Assembly (NCBI GenBank): GCA_002421685.1 | Contig: DISB01000023.1 | Span: 1 to 64,000 of the forward strand | Length of the DNA: 64,000 nucleotides | Direction: 5' to 3' | Source of the DNA: Bacteroidetes bacterium UBA6221 | GTDB lineage: Bacteria; Bacteroidota; Bacteroidia; Chitinophagales; Chitinophagaceae | In this document: positions 23,970-33,180 of the stretch, one piece after another | Layout of the letters: each line of letters begins with the position of its first letter | Numbering within the stretch: the stretch's first letter is position 1 | Made by a program: the position numbers and the translations under genes | The notes under the pieces: generated by a model | The model's database searches: none | Told to the model about the DNA's origin: nothing | The model's input: only the letters and a program-made list of their open reading frames with translations

Positions 23970-25039
23970 TGCAACCAGCGTACATATCATCGGCGAGCAT
24001 CATTTCACCGCAGCAGCATTTCGAGGATGTTGGTTTCCTGGAGGGAATAAAAACTACGTCTGACGGAATATTGTTTGTAACCGAGCCGGATTATAAAAAA
24101 TACATAAACCCCGTAGCTATACGCCGGATGAGCAAAATGCTGAAAATGGGCATCAGCACGGGTATGAACGCACTGCAACATGCAGGCGTAGATAAGCCCG
24201 ACGCTATCATTACAGGTACAGGCAGGGGTTCTATGATTGACACGGAACAGTTTCTGCTGAACATGATAGAGATGAACGAAGAAGCTCTGACACCCACATC
24301 GTTCATCCAGTCCACCTACAATTCCATAAACGGATGGCTGGCCCTGCAAACAAAATGCAATGGTTACAACCAGACTTATGTAAACAGGGGCGCTTCATTG
24401 GAAATGGCATTGTTTGATGCACAGATGCTGTTGCATGAATCGGGTAAGGAAATGAATATCCTGGCAGGCTGCTTCGATGAAATTACCCCTGACTACGTAA
24501 AGGTTAAGTCCAAAGTTGGTTATTGGAAACACCCTTCGCCACTTAGTACCGACCTTTTCAGGCATGATGATACACCCGGCACAATAGCAGGCGAAGGGAC
24601 CGCATTTTTCACACTGACCAACAATAAAAACAGGGCGATTTGCGCTATGCCTGCCCTCAAGACATTGCAGGATGAACAACCGGCCGGGGTAATAGATGCT
24701 ATCAACACTCTCTTAACCGGGCAAGGTTTAAGCATGGCAGATATAGATGTATTGCTATGTGGCATGAATGGGGACGTGCGCCAGCAAGCGGTTTACGATG
24801 AATTGTTTAAAACAACCACGGAGCGGACATCAGTTACAGCATTTAAACATCTTTGCGGCGAATACGATACCTCATCCGGGTTTGCCATTTGGGCTGCTAC
24901 GCAGTTGTTCACCTCTCAAAACCTGCCGGATATAATAACTATAAAACGCGGGACACATGAGGGTATAAAGAACATCCTGCTGGTTAACCACTATATACTC
25001 AACAGCCATTCCATTATCCTGCTGCAAAACATTCAGTAA
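23966..25039 (+). CDS. Catalytically dead ketosynthase-like protein (chain-length-factor type)
   Basis: A 357-residue protein with the ketosynthase fold but none of the catalytic residues. At the Cys position the sequence is VNRGASLEM (Gly142), the HGT position reads CGMNGD (about 265-270) and the third site reads LCGEYDTSSG (about 297-305). Such proteins act as chain-length factors that dimerise with an active KS in type II polyketide and aryl-polyene systems. The ATGA overlap with the upstream KS supports a 1:1 complex. Partnering is inferred; no KR, DH, AT or thioesterase lies nearby. Confidence 0.8.
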   Translation: MMQPAYISSASIISPQQHFEDVGFLEGIKTTSDGILFVTEPDYKKYINPVAIRRMSKMLKMGISTGMNALQHAGVDKPDAIITGTGRGSMIDTEQFLLNMIEMNEEALTPTSFIQSTYNSINGWLALQTKCNGYNQTYVNRGASLEMALFDAQMLLHESGKEMNILAGCFDEITPDYVKVKSKVGYWKHPSPLSTDLFRHDDTPGTIAGEGTAFFTLTNNKNRAICAMPALKTLQDEQPAGVIDAINTLLTGQGLSMADIDVLLCGMNGDVRQQAVYDELFKTTTERTSVTAFKHLCGEYDTSSGFAIWAATQLFTSQNLPDIITIKRGTHEGIKNILLVNHYILNSHSIILLQNIQ

Positions 25040-25054
25040 AAGATACCAGGGAGA

Positions 25055-25882
25055 TTACGACGTGGCACCGACCATGAACACCTGTGTAGGTGTCGGGTTA
25101 CCGCCTTCTTTTTCTATAGAGATGGCAAATGCCTGGCCCTCTGCTACAGTCATGGGTATTTTCTGCATCATACCATCTTTGCTTACCATATCGTTGGAAA
25201 TTACGCCCATATCCACCGGCTTGCCATCTTGTATTATCCATAGCTGGTACTGCTTGCCTTGCGGCGGCATAGGCATATTATGCAAAGCCAGGTAGGCTTC
25301 CCCTTTTTCTTTACTCCAATACACCATGCCCGCCATTTTCGTATCGCCCTCTTTGCGCATTACCACAGTTTGCATACCGGGATCGGCCATCATATCCATT
25401 TCTTTTTTGTACGCCCCTACCAACGTAGCCAGTTGTTGTTGCGTAGCAGTCATTGAGTCCACTTTTGCGGCCAGTACCTTCTGCTCTTCCCTGCTTTCGT
25501 TCCTTTGGGATAACAGCATAAAATTAGTAAGTACGCTTACTACCACTGTGGCCCAGATAGCGGCGCGCAGCCAACTCGGTTGCCTTTGTTTGGTATCTGC
25601 GGGTGGCAATGGTAGAGCCCGCGTTGGGGGTTGCGGCGGCGGGGCTTGTGTAGCTGCTCCGGGATCCAGGGCATTCCATATTTGCTCCTGCATAAATGCG
25701 GGAGGGGGAACTGCCTGTTCATCGGTCAGTTTATGCATGGCTACTTCTATCGCGGCCAGTTCGGCAGCCAGTTCAGGATACATGGCAATATCTGCCTCTA
25801 CCCCGGCACGCTCTTCCTCGGTTAGCGCTCCCAGTGCATAGGCTTCCAATATGCCCGATTCTATGTACTCCTTTATATTCAC
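25055..25882 (-). CDS. RskA-like anti-sigma factor
   Basis: The 275-residue protein has an N-terminal cytoplasmic sigma-binding helix bundle (about 1-70), a Pro-rich linker (80-95), one transmembrane helix (about 104-124) and a periplasmic C-terminal RskA domain (about 170-275, including YQLWIIQDGKPVDMGV). It contains no zinc-binding HxxxCxxC. It follows the ECF sigma gene by 8 bases, so the two form a sigma/anti-sigma pair. It presumably releases the sigma factor after regulated proteolysis; the signal is unknown. Confidence 0.9.
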   Translation of the reverse strand: MNIKEYIESGILEAYALGALTEEERAGVEADIAMYPELAAELAAIEVAMHKLTDEQAVPPPAFMQEQIWNALDPGAATQAPPPQPPTRALPLPPADTKQRQPSWLRAAIWATVVVSVLTNFMLLSQRNESREEQKVLAAKVDSMTATQQQLATLVGAYKKEMDMMADPGMQTVVMRKEGDTKMAGMVYWSKEKGEAYLALHNMPMPPQGKQYQLWIIQDGKPVDMGVISNDMVSKDGMMQKIPMTVAEGQAFAISIEKEGGNPTPTQVFMVGATS

Positions 25883-25890
25883 TTCTTACA

Positions 25891-26439
25891 TCAAATATTA
25901 TAATGTTCTCTTAACACGCTTATTGCTTTCCGCATACGGGTTTTGACCGTTCCCAACGGTATATCCATAGTTCTCGAAATTTCATCCAAAGTATATCCCT
26001 TGAAATAGGCCAGCTCTACAATTGTTCTGTATCCGGGTTCCAGTTCCGCCACCATCGCCTTCAGCCCTATGGTATCTGTTTGTTGCTCGGTCCTTAGTTC
26101 CTGTTCCTGTTTATATACGATGTCGTCACCTGTATGGATTTTTCCACGCATTATTTCGCCACGCGAACGCAGCTTATCAATGGCTGCATTACGCGCAAGG
26201 TTCAGCATCCAGGTATATAACCTTCCCTTCGTTGCATCAAACTTATCAATATTGTTCCAGATTTTCACGAAGGCCTCCTGCAGTACGTCACGCGCTGTTT
26301 CTTCGTTTGTTACCACCTTCAGGATAAGACCATACAATGCACCCGCGTATTGCCTGTACAAGTAATCGAAGCCTTGCCTGCTTCTTTGCTTCAGCAGCAT
26401 TACCAACTCTTCTTCCGTATATGTTTCTGTAGCAGACAA
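25891..26439 (-). CDS. ECF sigma factor (SigK-like)
   Basis: The 182-residue protein has sigma-70 region 2 (RDVLQEAFVKIWNN, with the -10 recognition helix) and region 4 (GYTLDEISRTMDIPLGTVKTRMRKA, a helix-turn-helix). It is cotranscribed with the RskA-type anti-sigma gene immediately downstream, the usual layout for SigK-type systems that respond to envelope or redox stress. Its target promoters cannot be identified from this window. Confidence 0.92.
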   Translation of the reverse strand: MSATETYTEEELVMLLKQRSRQGFDYLYRQYAGALYGLILKVVTNEETARDVLQEAFVKIWNNIDKFDATKGRLYTWMLNLARNAAIDKLRSRGEIMRGKIHTGDDIVYKQEQELRTEQQTDTIGLKAMVAELEPGYRTIVELAYFKGYTLDEISRTMDIPLGTVKTRMRKAISVLREHYNI

Positions 26440-26466
26440 GAAAGATATTTAACTGAAAATTAGTAT

Positions 26467-27045
26467 TTATTTCAGATACATCATACGGTAGTCGGTCTTC
26501 ACCTTCCCGGCAGATATATCGTTGAGTTTTTTTTGCAGCAGTCGTTTCTTGATAGGCTTCAGATAATCGATAAACAGTTTACCGTCGATATGGTCATATT
26601 CATGCAGTATGACACGGGCTGTTATACCGTCAAATTCCCCGGTGTGTTCATGGAACTGTTCGTCCATGTAGCGCAGTTTTACCTTTGCATGGCGATAAAC
26701 GTCCTCCCTTATTTTGGGTATGCTCAGGCATCCTTCATTGTAGGGCCATTCCTCCCCGCTTTCTTCTATCTTATGCGCGTTGATAAAAACCCTTTTGATT
26801 GGTTTTTCGTTGGGATATTCCCTCCTGTCTTCATCATCAAAGTTTTCCACTATCTGCTCCGTATCCACCACAAACAACCTGATGGGGCGATTGACCTGGG
26901 GAGCGGCAAGGCCTACGCCATTGCTGTTGTACATGGTCTCCCACATATCGGCTATCAGCTTTTTCAGCTCCGGGTAATCCGGGCCTATATCATCGCACAT
27001 CTTCCTTAATACAGGGTGGCCATATGCTACTACCGGTAATATCAT
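26467..27045 (-). CDS. def: Peptide deformylase
   Basis: This 192-residue metalloenzyme removes the N-formyl group from nascent proteins. All three family motifs are present: GVGLAAPQ (43-50), EGCLSIP (104-110; Cys106 metal ligand) and HEYDH (148-152; two His ligands, catalytic Glu). The insertion around residues 62-80 is common in Bacteroidota. A -7-like TAACTTTG (complement of 27071-27078) lies in the gap from ruvX, giving a leader of about 20 bases, though no -33 box is evident. Confidence 0.95.
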   Translation of the reverse strand: MILPVVAYGHPVLRKMCDDIGPDYPELKKLIADMWETMYNSNGVGLAAPQVNRPIRLFVVDTEQIVENFDDEDRREYPNEKPIKRVFINAHKIEESGEEWPYNEGCLSIPKIREDVYRHAKVKLRYMDEQFHEHTGEFDGITARVILHEYDHIDGKLFIDYLKPIKKRLLQKKLNDISAGKVKTDYRMMYLK

Positions 27046-27082
27046 GTCGCTAAAATATGATTAAAGCTTGCAAAGTTACGAA

Positions 27083-27496
27083 TTAGCCGCGTTTTTCGAG
27101 ATAATCCTGCAAAAGGATAGTAGCGGCTACCGTGTCAATCAGCCCCTTTTCCTCCCGGTCTTTCTTTTTCAGGCCCATACCGGCTATGGCCTGCGACGCC
27201 ATTTTGGAACTTAACCGCTCGTCCACTTTTTCTATTTCTACATCCGGGAACACATGTTTGTATTTCCCTATAAACTTTTCTACCAGCGGTGTGGCATGTG
27301 TAGGGGTGTCATCAAAGTTGAGCGGGTATCCGATAATGACTTTCTCCACTTCTTCTTCTTTAAAGTATTTTTTCAGGTAACCTATCAGTTCACCCGTGTC
27401 TACGGTTTCCAATCCACGCGCTATTATCTGCAACGGGTCGGACACGGCAATGCCTGTACGTTTTTTCCCATAATCCAATGCCATTATCCTTGCCAT
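27083..27496 (-). CDS. ruvX: Putative pre-16S rRNA nuclease / Holliday junction resolvase (YqgF)
   Basis: The 137-residue RNase H-fold protein contains MALDYGKKRTGIAVSD (N-terminal catalytic Asp), VIIGYPL and DERLSS. YqgF family members take part in 16S rRNA 5' maturation; the Holliday junction role is less certain. It is upstream of def on the same strand with a 37-base gap. Length and motif order are normal. Confidence 0.93.
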   Translation of the reverse strand: MARIMALDYGKKRTGIAVSDPLQIIARGLETVDTGELIGYLKKYFKEEEVEKVIIGYPLNFDDTPTHATPLVEKFIGKYKHVFPDVEIEKVDERLSSKMASQAIAGMGLKKKDREEKGLIDTVAATILLQDYLEKRG

Positions 27497-27630
27497 AATC
27501 TGTCTTTATATTTTTTTTGAGGTAATCTTCCGTAAAGTAAAATCTCAGGGGTAATCTTTCAATTTATTTCATACACTAACAACCCAATTCTTTTCAAATA
27601 TTTTATAAATTTACTATACACTAATTATAC

Positions 27631-28683
27631 ATGCCGCAAAGTAAACTAACGGAACAAAGAAACCATACAATAGACACGATCAAACTGATAGCATCATTCT
27701 TTGTTATTTGTATCCATACTAAAACAACCAGTGCCGTCGACCTTTTCGAACAAGGTAGTTTTTCATTTGTAATAGATAATATAGCGCGTTTTGCGGTACC
27801 GTTTTTTTTCGCAGCCGGCGGATATTTTATCAATTTCGGTAATTCCGGTAAATTATTGAAGAGATTGTTGACGGTAGCAATTATCTATGCACAATGGTCA
27901 TTCATCTTTATATGGATAAGGTCAGCGAATGAGCTGGAATATCCTTCGTTTTTGTTTTCAGGCAACCGCGAAACAAATGGAATTATGAATACCATATACA
28001 AGATGATATTCTACGGCTACGAACGACACCTTTGGTTCTTTCCCGCCTATATCATCGCTGCCCTACTGATAGCTGGTACGAGAAAACATTTGTGGTTGCT
28101 TACCCTCCTGGCGGCATCCTGCTATGCTGCAGGCCTCACAGGCCAACAATTCAAAATCATTTACCCGTCGCAGGTCTCCTTTCTGCCTGAACCTACATAC
28201 GATTGGCTGCAACGAACTTATTTTACCCGTAGTGGCATGTTTTTCGCCTTCCCCTGCATGACTGTCGGGTACCTTGTCAAGCAGTTCAGCCACCATTTGG
28301 AGCGGGTGAGCCTACCGATTTTCACTGCTGCTATTATCGGGCTCTTCTCACTCCAGTATTTCGAGTGCGTCACGATGATGAACCGGCACAATATCCCGGC
28401 ATCCGACTATTATGCAACTACTATTTTCCTCGTCGCAGCCATCCTGGTAGTTGCCGCAAAAAGCAAACGTGAAAAGCCCTTAATAAGAAACGCAGGGAAA
28501 CTGGCAGGCGGTGTTTACGTCATGCACCCGCTATTTATGTACTTTTTCTTCATTAACTACAAAGAACTGTTCAACCACGAATTGTGGCCATATCTGTTTA
28601 CACCCATGTTGTTTATACTGTCCCTGGTTTCAACAATGATCGTAAGTAAAATCCCAGTTGTAAGAAAAATGATTATGGCATAA
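27631..28683 (+). CDS. Membrane acyltransferase 3 family protein
   Basis: This 350-residue protein of about ten transmembrane helices has the acyltransferase-3 pattern: N-terminal IDTIKLIASFFVICIHT with the conserved His, RHLWFFPAYIIAALLI in the middle and GGVYVMHPLFMYFF near the end. Members O-acetylate or succinylate surface polysaccharides. It is a lone rightward gene between leftward housekeeping genes, with an AT-rich upstream region of about 130 bases, so lateral acquisition is possible. No glycan cluster is nearby. Confidence 0.85.
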   Translation: MPQSKLTEQRNHTIDTIKLIASFFVICIHTKTTSAVDLFEQGSFSFVIDNIARFAVPFFFAAGGYFINFGNSGKLLKRLLTVAIIYAQWSFIFIWIRSANELEYPSFLFSGNRETNGIMNTIYKMIFYGYERHLWFFPAYIIAALLIAGTRKHLWLLTLLAASCYAAGLTGQQFKIIYPSQVSFLPEPTYDWLQRTYFTRSGMFFAFPCMTVGYLVKQFSHHLERVSLPIFTAAIIGLFSLQYFECVTMMNRHNIPASDYYATTIFLVAAILVVAAKSKREKPLIRNAGKLAGGVYVMHPLFMYFFFINYKELFNHELWPYLFTPMLFILSLVSTMIVSKIPVVRKMIMA

Positions 28684-28690
28684 GCGCCCG

Positions 28691-30628
28691 CTAACCTCTT
28701 ATCTTTTTTACAATCACCGTTCCGGCACGTTTCAATATATCCGCCTCTGCGCGTTTCAGTTCAATATGTTTCATCTGCAGCGCCATCAGGCGGGTGACGT
28801 CTTTTTCGTCCTTTATTCTTTTCAGCACCTCATCCTGCACCTGCTTCAGCTTCTTCAGTTCAAAGTAGGAAAGGGCGCTGTCTATTTCGTTCACATAGTT
28901 CATTTCCCCGTGCAGGGTTTCTATGCCATATATGTCTTTCCAGTTGTGGCTGATATCATTCTTTGTATGCAACAGGCCGGCCAGTTTATTTTGCAGGGCT
29001 GTATCAGGCAGGCTGCCAAAGTAGCCGGATGGCGGCAACACTCCATTTTCCGCTTCATAAGCGAAATACCTGTCATACAGCATCCGGGCCATTTCACTCT
29101 CTATCAGGTCGGGGTCTATTCGTTCATGCACCAGTGCGGCTACATTGTCATAGTGCTCATATTCTTTCCCGCCATGTTCCAGCAATATCCTTACCAGTTC
29201 CCATTCCTGTTCTTCATCGTCTTTAGGCTTAGGCAATTCTTCCGCAGGCAGGTATTCCTGCGGCGTCACTTCTTCAGCGGCCTGTTGCCTGTCTTTTTGC
29301 CTGCGCTCCTGCTCCAGCTTTTCCCTGATGTATTTATTCACCAGGTTCACCATGCCTGTCATCTCCACGTCAAGCGCGGCTGATGCGCGTTTGATGTAAT
29401 GTTCCTGCAGTGCAAAATCTTCGGCCTTGTTGATGCGGGAAATACTTTCCGCTATCTCGTTCACCAGCTTCGACTTCTTTACCGGGTCATCCCCCACTTC
29501 TTTCAGCCCCACCTCCAGCCTGAAGCCTATAACGTCTTTCTTGCTTTCCTTTACATATTCATGAAACGCCGCCGCTCCTTTCTCCTGGATAAAACTGTCG
29601 GGGTCGTGCCCTTCGGGCAACAGAACTAATTGCACGTTGAAGCTCTGTTCCAGCGCCAGGTCTAAACCACGCAATGCAGCTTTTACACCGGCTACATCAC
29701 CGTCATACAGTATCGTCAGGTTTTTTGTGAGTTGGGCTATCAGCCTTAGTTGCCCTTCGGTGAGCGATGTGCCGCTGCTGGATACTACATTTTCCACTCC
29801 GCCCTGGTGCAGTGAAATGACATCGGTATATCCTTCCACCAGGAAACATTCATCCTGCTTGCCTATCGCCTGCCGCGACTGGTGCATACCATACAGCACC
29901 CGGCTCTTGTTATACAGTTCATTTTCAGGCGAGTTGATATACTTGGGCGCTTTGTCGTTTTTCTTCAATATACGCGCACCAAAACCCAGCACCCTGCCCG
30001 TCATGGCCTGTATAGGGAAGATTACCCTGCCGTGGTAGATATCATAGTACTTGCCGTTGCGCTCTTTTATAAGACCCGCCTTCTCCAGCAGTTCAGCATT
30101 ATAGCCCTTTTGCAGGGCCTCCTTAGCAAAAGTGTCATAGCCTTCAGGACAATAACCCAGCCTGAATTTCTCCAACGTGGCTTTTGTAAACCCACGCTGC
30201 TTGAAATATGACAAACCTACAGCCTGCCCCTCTTCGGTATTCAGCAATGCATCTATGAAGTAGTTGGCAGCATATTCGTTGACAACACGCAGGCTCTCTT
30301 CGGTAAGCTGTTGCTGTTGCTGCTCGGGCGATTTTTCGGTCTCCTCGATCTCTATTTTGTAATAATCTGCCAGCCACCTGATTGCTTCGGGGTACGTAAG
30401 TTTCTCATGCTCTTGCAGGAAGGTAACCACATTCCCCGCCTTGCCGCAGCCAAAGCATTTATAAATGCCTTTTGCGGCAGATACATAAAAGGAAGGTGTT
30501 TTCTCATTATGAAAAGGGCACGGCGCTATGTGGTTGGCCCCGCGCTTCTTCAACCGCACAAACTGCCCCACCACATCGATAATATCGGCGCGGTTCATTA
30601 CTTCCTGTATGGAGTTGGGGGCTATCAT
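28691..30628 (-). CDS. dnaG: DNA primase
   Basis: The 645-residue primase makes RNA primers at replication forks. The CHC2 zinc finger (Cys37, His40, Cys58, Cys61) is followed by the primase catalytic core, the TOPRIM motif VEGYTDVISLHQ and a C-terminal helicase-binding domain. It starts ten bases after the preceding hypothetical gene and is part of an ispD-hypothetical-dnaG operon. The usual rpsU-dnaG-rpoD arrangement is absent. Confidence 0.96.
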   Translation of the reverse strand: MIAPNSIQEVMNRADIIDVVGQFVRLKKRGANHIAPCPFHNEKTPSFYVSAAKGIYKCFGCGKAGNVVTFLQEHEKLTYPEAIRWLADYYKIEIEETEKSPEQQQQQLTEESLRVVNEYAANYFIDALLNTEEGQAVGLSYFKQRGFTKATLEKFRLGYCPEGYDTFAKEALQKGYNAELLEKAGLIKERNGKYYDIYHGRVIFPIQAMTGRVLGFGARILKKNDKAPKYINSPENELYNKSRVLYGMHQSRQAIGKQDECFLVEGYTDVISLHQGGVENVVSSSGTSLTEGQLRLIAQLTKNLTILYDGDVAGVKAALRGLDLALEQSFNVQLVLLPEGHDPDSFIQEKGAAAFHEYVKESKKDVIGFRLEVGLKEVGDDPVKKSKLVNEIAESISRINKAEDFALQEHYIKRASAALDVEMTGMVNLVNKYIREKLEQERRQKDRQQAAEEVTPQEYLPAEELPKPKDDEEQEWELVRILLEHGGKEYEHYDNVAALVHERIDPDLIESEMARMLYDRYFAYEAENGVLPPSGYFGSLPDTALQNKLAGLLHTKNDISHNWKDIYGIETLHGEMNYVNEIDSALSYFELKKLKQVQDEVLKRIKDEKDVTRLMALQMKHIELKRAEADILKRAGTVIVKKIRG

Positions 30629-30638
30629 TTCTCTAAAG

Positions 30639-31547
30639 TTAATAAACTATCGTGGCTATGAATTTAACTCTTTCGCGGTCTTGCGTAAATACATGCCAGT
30701 TACCATCATATTCTATACGCACGGGCAGCAGCTTGCCCGCTACCTGCTGTGTACATACTTTCATATGCACATCAAAGTCATATGCAAGCGTACTGTACGA
30801 CAATGAATAGTCTCTCGCTACGATGGAGTAGTCACTCTTCCTGAACCAGGTGGCCAGGTAGTTGTACACCACCTCGCTTTTATACTCCGGCTTTGGTATT
30901 GCTTTGAAGACGTAACATTCCTCTCCATCATACTCCTCCGATGCCAGTTTAAAGTCGTACATCTGCGCCACACCAGGTTCAAAGATTGCGGCCTTATCGC
31001 CCATCAGCGGCACACCGGCCACCTTGCTGCCGGGGTTGAACATCAGTTGTTTCAGCTTGTATTTGTGCTTGCCTATCCGGCCGCTCTCTGCTTCTGCCAG
31101 GCTGTTGCCCACAATATCATCCTGCCCGCAAAGCGTATCTTCCGTAAAGAACAGGTAAGCATACAACTCTGCTGTATAATACCTGTATTCTTTTTCCCTT
31201 TTATAGAAATTACCCGTTACCCTTTCCTGTATGGTCTCCATTGCCCGGCAGCCTTTCCATGCTTTTTGTCTTGTGAGGCTGTACAGCGAGGCATTTATCT
31301 TTCCCTTCTTATTATATACCCTTATATCGTTTGTAGCTGTATAGGACGTCACGCGCATCGACTTGAATGCCTTATAAAAAGTGGTATCGTTCTGCACCCT
31401 GCGGATAAAGCCCTGCACGTCCCATCCCCCACGTGTAGCGCTTATCACTACTTCATCCATCTGTATGGGGTATTTGAAGATGCTGGTATCCTGCGCAGCC
31501 GCAGTATTACATGCCAGCAACAATATGTACAGCCACCACCTACGCAT
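30639..31547 (-). CDS. Exported hypothetical protein between ispD and dnaG
   Basis: A 302-residue protein with a Sec signal peptide (about 1-19, ending AAAQ) and a short DEVVISA segment that resembles a TonB-plug start, but no plug or barrel follows. The mature part is beta-rich and unrecognised. Its start overlaps the ispD stop by eight bases, which suggests translational coupling, and dnaG begins ten bases after its stop. Location in an operon of essential cytoplasmic genes is odd for an exported protein. Confidence 0.78.
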   Translation of the reverse strand: MRRWWLYILLLACNTAAAQDTSIFKYPIQMDEVVISATRGGWDVQGFIRRVQNDTTFYKAFKSMRVTSYTATNDIRVYNKKGKINASLYSLTRQKAWKGCRAMETIQERVTGNFYKREKEYRYYTAELYAYLFFTEDTLCGQDDIVGNSLAEAESGRIGKHKYKLKQLMFNPGSKVAGVPLMGDKAAIFEPGVAQMYDFKLASEEYDGEECYVFKAIPKPEYKSEVVYNYLATWFRKSDYSIVARDYSLSYSTLAYDFDVHMKVCTQQVAGKLLPVRIEYDGNWHVFTQDRERVKFIATIVY

Positions 31548-32220
31548 GTTCCATCCTCTTCTTCAATATCGTTTCCGCTACCAGCATATCTTCCGGCGTT
31601 GTGAGTTTTATATTACCCTTCTCACCTTCTATAAGATGCACAGCAACACCGTATGCTTCCACCACCGTCGCTTCATCCGTGAAATCCTCGTGGTATCCTT
31701 GCTCAAAGGCCGGCAGCAATACGTCCGACCGGAATGTCTGTGGTGTCTGTATGCTGCGCATGTGCTGCCTGTCTACTGCGCGGGAGGTATCTCCATCCAC
31801 TATCCTCATGCTGTCTGCTACAAGTATAGCAGGTATGGCGCTGCCTTGCACTATGGCCTGCGCATAACACCTTTGTATCAAATCGGGTGATACAAGCGGC
31901 CGCACACCATCGTGAACGAAAATAACGGAATTGCCGCTTACAGCCTTCAGCCCGTTCTGCACACTGTGAAAGCGGGTTTCGCCGCCGGTGACTATGGCCA
32001 GGTCTATCCTTTCAGGGAAAGCCTGCAATACTATCTGGGCGTAGCTGAGCTGGTCTTGCGGCAGCACCAGTACGGGTTTTATATCCTCAAAGGCATCCAG
32101 GAAGGCATGGATGGTATAGTAGAGTACCGGCTTTCCTGCCAGCGGCAGAAACTGCTTGGGGACAGCGTTTCCCATCCTCAGCCCTTTTCCCCCGGCCACT
32201 ATTACTGCGTATTTGTCCAT
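31540..32220 (-). CDS. ispD: 2-C-methyl-D-erythritol 4-phosphate cytidylyltransferase
   Basis: This 226-residue enzyme of the MEP isoprenoid pathway joins CTP and MEP to form CDP-ME. Motifs are IVAGGKGLRMG (CTP-binding loop), VPKQF, VTGGETRFHSVQNGL, HDGVRPL, QTPQTF, TDEATVVE and EGEKGNIKLTTPEDM. A -7-like TAACTTTA immediately precedes the ATG. It is downstream of nusG but separated by a hairpin. Confidence 0.95.
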   Translation of the reverse strand: MDKYAVIVAGGKGLRMGNAVPKQFLPLAGKPVLYYTIHAFLDAFEDIKPVLVLPQDQLSYAQIVLQAFPERIDLAIVTGGETRFHSVQNGLKAVSGNSVIFVHDGVRPLVSPDLIQRCYAQAIVQGSAIPAILVADSMRIVDGDTSRAVDRQHMRSIQTPQTFRSDVLLPAFEQGYHEDFTDEATVVEAYGVAVHLIEGEKGNIKLTTPEDMLVAETILKKRMEHA

Positions 32221-32258
32221 TATCCCGTAAAGTTAAACCATGTCGGCCAAAGACAAGG

Positions 32259-32281
32259 CCGCCCCCGGAATGCGGGGGCGG
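32259..32281 (-). terminator. GC-rich hairpin after nusG
   Basis: CCGCCCCCG (32259-32267) pairs perfectly with CGGGGGCGG (32273-32281) around a five-base loop. It sits about 20 bases after the nusG stop. No clear U-run follows, but it probably separates nusG from ispD. Confidence 0.65.
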
Positions 32282-32303
32282 ACATTAATATATTATCAGG
32301 TTA

Positions 32304-32921
32304 CTATGCAATTTTCTCTACCTGCATATAATTCAGTTCTACCGGTGTAGCGCGGCCAAAGATCTTCACCACTACTTTCAGCTTTTTCTTTTCTTCGTTC
32401 ACTTCTTCCACCGTACCGTTGAAGTCGTTGAAAGGGCCGTCGGTAATGCGTACTGTCTCGCCCACGATATACGGTTCGGCGTAGCCAATACCCTGCTCGC
32501 TCACTTCGTCCATCTTACCGAACATCTTGTTCACTTCAGATTTGCGCAGCGCTGTGGGATTATCCTTACCTAAGAAATGTATGACGTTAGTAACATTCTT
32601 GATGGTCTGTATCATATCATCGGTCAGCTTGCCGTCCACAGCTTCCAACATCAGGTAGCCGGGGAAGAGTATCTTTTCGCGCAGCACCTTTTTACCGGCC
32701 TGTACTTTGAACACCTTCTCGCCGGGGCACAATACCTGCAGGATAGAGGCGCCCCAGTTGTTTATCTGAACCTCTTTATCCAGGTATTCCTTTACCTTCT
32801 TCTCTTTACCGCTGATAACACGCAGCACATACCACTTGGTCTCCTGCTCGGGCTTCTTTGTTTCCTGTGCGGGGGCGCCGGTGGTTTCCTGTGCGTCGTT
32901 ATTTGTTATTTCTTCTGTCAT
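32304..32921 (-). CDS. nusG: Transcription termination/antitermination protein NusG
   Basis: The 205-residue protein has a disordered Thr/Glu/Gln-rich N-terminal extension (about 1-28), an NGN domain starting KWYVLRVISGKEKKVKEYL, and a C-terminal KOW domain (GETVRITDGPFNDFNGTVEE). It bridges RNA polymerase to Rho or to the ribosome. secE lies 13 bases upstream. The rplK-rplA genes that commonly follow nusG are absent; a hairpin and then ispD follow. Confidence 0.95.
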   Translation of the reverse strand: MTEEITNNDAQETTGAPAQETKKPEQETKWYVLRVISGKEKKVKEYLDKEVQINNWGASILQVLCPGEKVFKVQAGKKVLREKILFPGYLMLEAVDGKLTDDMIQTIKNVTNVIHFLGKDNPTALRKSEVNKMFGKMDEVSEQGIGYAEPYIVGETVRITDGPFNDFNGTVEEVNEEKKKLKVVVKIFGRATPVELNYMQVEKIA

Positions 32922-32934
32922 TTCCTGAAGGTTT

Positions 32935-33129
32935 TTAGCCTATAATACTGTATAACAGGGTTAGTACCTTCTCAGATACGAAGTCCATACCGAATATCAT
33001 CAGCGTGAGTATCACCAGCGATACCAGCACGATAATGGTCGTTTGCTGCAACACATCCCATGTAGGCCAGGTCACTTTGTGCACCAACTCGTCGTATGCC
33101 GCCTGTATATAGGAACCGAATTTTGCCAT
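32935..33129 (-). CDS. secE: Preprotein translocase subunit SecE
   Basis: This 64-residue single-helix subunit of the SecYEG channel has the conserved amphipathic start (YDELVHKVTWPTW) followed by one transmembrane helix (about 33-55). It is the short form typical of non-proteobacterial lineages and lies between tRNA-Trp and nusG, a widely conserved order. Confidence 0.93.
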   Translation of the reverse strand: MAKFGSYIQAAYDELVHKVTWPTWDVLQQTTIIVLVSLVILTLMIFGMDFVSEKVLTLLYSIIG

Positions 33130-33180
33130 AAAATTTCAATTAGCTAACCAGCCGATTTGATTATCAGCTAATTATGTCAG

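Noticed and set aside
30639..31547. TonB-dependent receptor based on the DEVVISA segment
   Set aside because: No plug domain or barrel follows in 302 residues; the match is limited to seven residues.
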